The notes under the pieces are model-generated. The model had not been told where the DNA came from. It ran no database searches and was given only the letters and a program-made list of their open reading frames with translations. A stretch of 6,703 nt of DNA from positions 1-6,703 of the forward strand of contig JBDIAV010000128.1 of NCBI GenBank assembly GCA_039812645.1, given 5' to 3'. Positions within the stretch are counted from its first letter, which is position 1. Each line of letters starts with the position of its first letter. The translations under genes were made by a program, and so were the position numbers. Positions 6,140 through 6,703 of the stretch are shown here, one piece after another. Source of the stretch: Ancrocorticia sp039812645 (GTDB lineage Bacteria > Actinomycetota > Actinomycetes > Actinomycetales > Actinomycetaceae).

Positions 6140-6666
6140 TGGTGCTTTTTATTGTTTTGAGTGGGGTCATGGGCATTGTCTACGCTCCGATGCGTAATGC
6201 TGGTACTCGACAACGTAAGAAGCGAAAACCGATGGAACCACTTGATGGGGCGATGGCGGCAGATTTATTGCAGGCTGCTCTCAAAGCGGGCACATCAATT
6301 CCGGGGGCACTTATTGCTTTGGACGTAGCGTTGGGGGAGGAAGAAGAGTCCTCAGGGCTGCAGGTTGTTGGTCGTCTTTTGGTTATGGGCGCGACGTGGG
6401 ATGAGGCATGGAATGACGTTCCTGCCCGCTTTGACATGCTGCGAGATGCGCTGCAACCCGCATGGGAGGATGGTGCCGCCCCCTTGCCTCTCTTGGAGCG
6501 TGGCGCGCAGATGCTGCGGCAGAGTAGAGAACGTCAAGCGCGAGAGGCCGCCGCCAGACTGGGATCGCAGCTTGTTTTACCGCTGGGGCTGTGCTTCTTG
6601 CCCGCGTTTGTCCTGATCGGCATTGTGCCGGTGATTGCTGCGGCGGGGATTTCTATCTTTCAGTGA
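6139..6666 (+). CDS. tadC: TadC-like inner-membrane platform protein (type II secretion system F family)
   Basis: A 175-residue membrane protein. It opens with a short hydrophobic helix (about 2-16, VLFIVLSGVMGIVYA) followed by a strongly basic patch (RQRKKRK, 24-30) that should stay in the cytoplasm. A helical T2SSF-type domain fills about 36-142: LLQAALKAGTSIPGALIAL matches the usual pattern of the first F-domain helix, and LLERGAQMLRQSRERQAREAAARLG is the amphipathic second half. The C-terminal helix (about 144-172) contains LVLPLGLCFLPAFVLIGIVPVI, a hallmark of the actinobacterial TadC group. Like TadB it is a reduced version of the proteobacterial protein (around 300 residues). It is expected to form the pilus assembly platform with TadB. 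The start is ATG 6139, overlapping the tadB stop, with GGAGGAGG upstream. No terminator follows in the window, so the operon probably continues into pilin genes. Confidence 0.9.
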   Translation: MVLFIVLSGVMGIVYAPMRNAGTRQRKKRKPMEPLDGAMAADLLQAALKAGTSIPGALIALDVALGEEEESSGLQVVGRLLVMGATWDEAWNDVPARFDMLRDALQPAWEDGAAPLPLLERGAQMLRQSRERQAREAAARLGSQLVLPLGLCFLPAFVLIGIVPVIAAAGISIFQ

Positions 6667-6682
6667 TTGCAGTGAGGATGGT

Positions 6683-6703
6683 GTGAAGGTTGGGGTGGTG
6701 GTG
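6683..6703 (+). CDS. possible start of the next tad operon gene (partial)
   Basis: A GTG at 6683 opens a frame of seven codons (MKVGVVV if the GTG is read as Met) that runs off the right edge. GAGG at 6674-6677 lies five bases upstream. By analogy with actinobacterial tad loci, where a small Flp-pilin-like gene (DUF4244 group) comes next, this could be the pilin leader, but seven codons cannot show it. The earlier ATG 6678 and GTG 6681 run at once into a stop codon. Confidence 0.3.

Noticed and set aside
3001..6666. A new secretion or defence system
   Set aside because: The four genes match the known actinobacterial Tad/Flp locus in motifs, order and protein size. Nothing in the window calls for a new type of system.

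Overview
The window looks like chromosomal DNA from a high-GC Gram-positive bacterium (Actinobacteria, now Actinomycetota). The signs are GC-rich coding with frequent GTG starts, a lipoprotein signal peptide of the LGAC type, and above all a tad/flp gene block in the order and with the short TadB/TadC proteins typical of actinobacteria (compare Mycobacterium tuberculosis Rv3660c to Rv3657c, from memory). A member of the Actinomycetaceae is a reasonable guess, but the sequence alone does not fix the genus.

The left part (103-2766) is read on the minus strand. In order of transcription it holds a small secreted lipoprotein (2766-2311), a four-helix membrane protein with a long disordered acidic and Pro/Ala-rich N-terminus (2169-1039), and, only 15 bases downstream, an epoxide-hydrolase-like alpha/beta hydrolase (1023-103). 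The hydrolase has a normal fold signature but glycine where the nucleophile should be. The membrane protein and hydrolase very likely share a transcript; the lipoprotein may or may not.

The divergent intergenic region (2767 to about 3000) carries imperfect GC-rich direct repeats, including a tandem pair with a 37-bp period, and should contain the promoters for both directions. No promoter there is convincing by eye.

The right part (about 3001-6666) is read on the plus strand and is the cytoplasmic and inner-membrane motor half of a Tad (tight adherence/Flp pilus) assembly system: TadZ/Ssd-like localisation protein, TadA/CpaF secretion ATPase, TadB-like and TadC-like platform proteins. Each of the last three starts inside the stop codon of the gene before it (TGATG, GTGA, TGATG), each with a Shine-Dalgarno sequence just upstream, so the four products are probably made by coupled translation. 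TadZ would place the machine, TadA would power it, and TadB/TadC would form the membrane platform through which Flp-type pilins are polymerised. The pilin and TadE/TadF-like pseudopilin genes are not in the window and are expected just past its right edge; a possible start of the next gene is at 6683.

I found no tRNA, rRNA, CRISPR array, insertion sequence or phage gene, and no sign of a wholly new system. The points most worth checking are the missing hydrolase nucleophile, the degenerate P-loop of TadZ with its uncertain start, and the repeats ahead of the tad operon.
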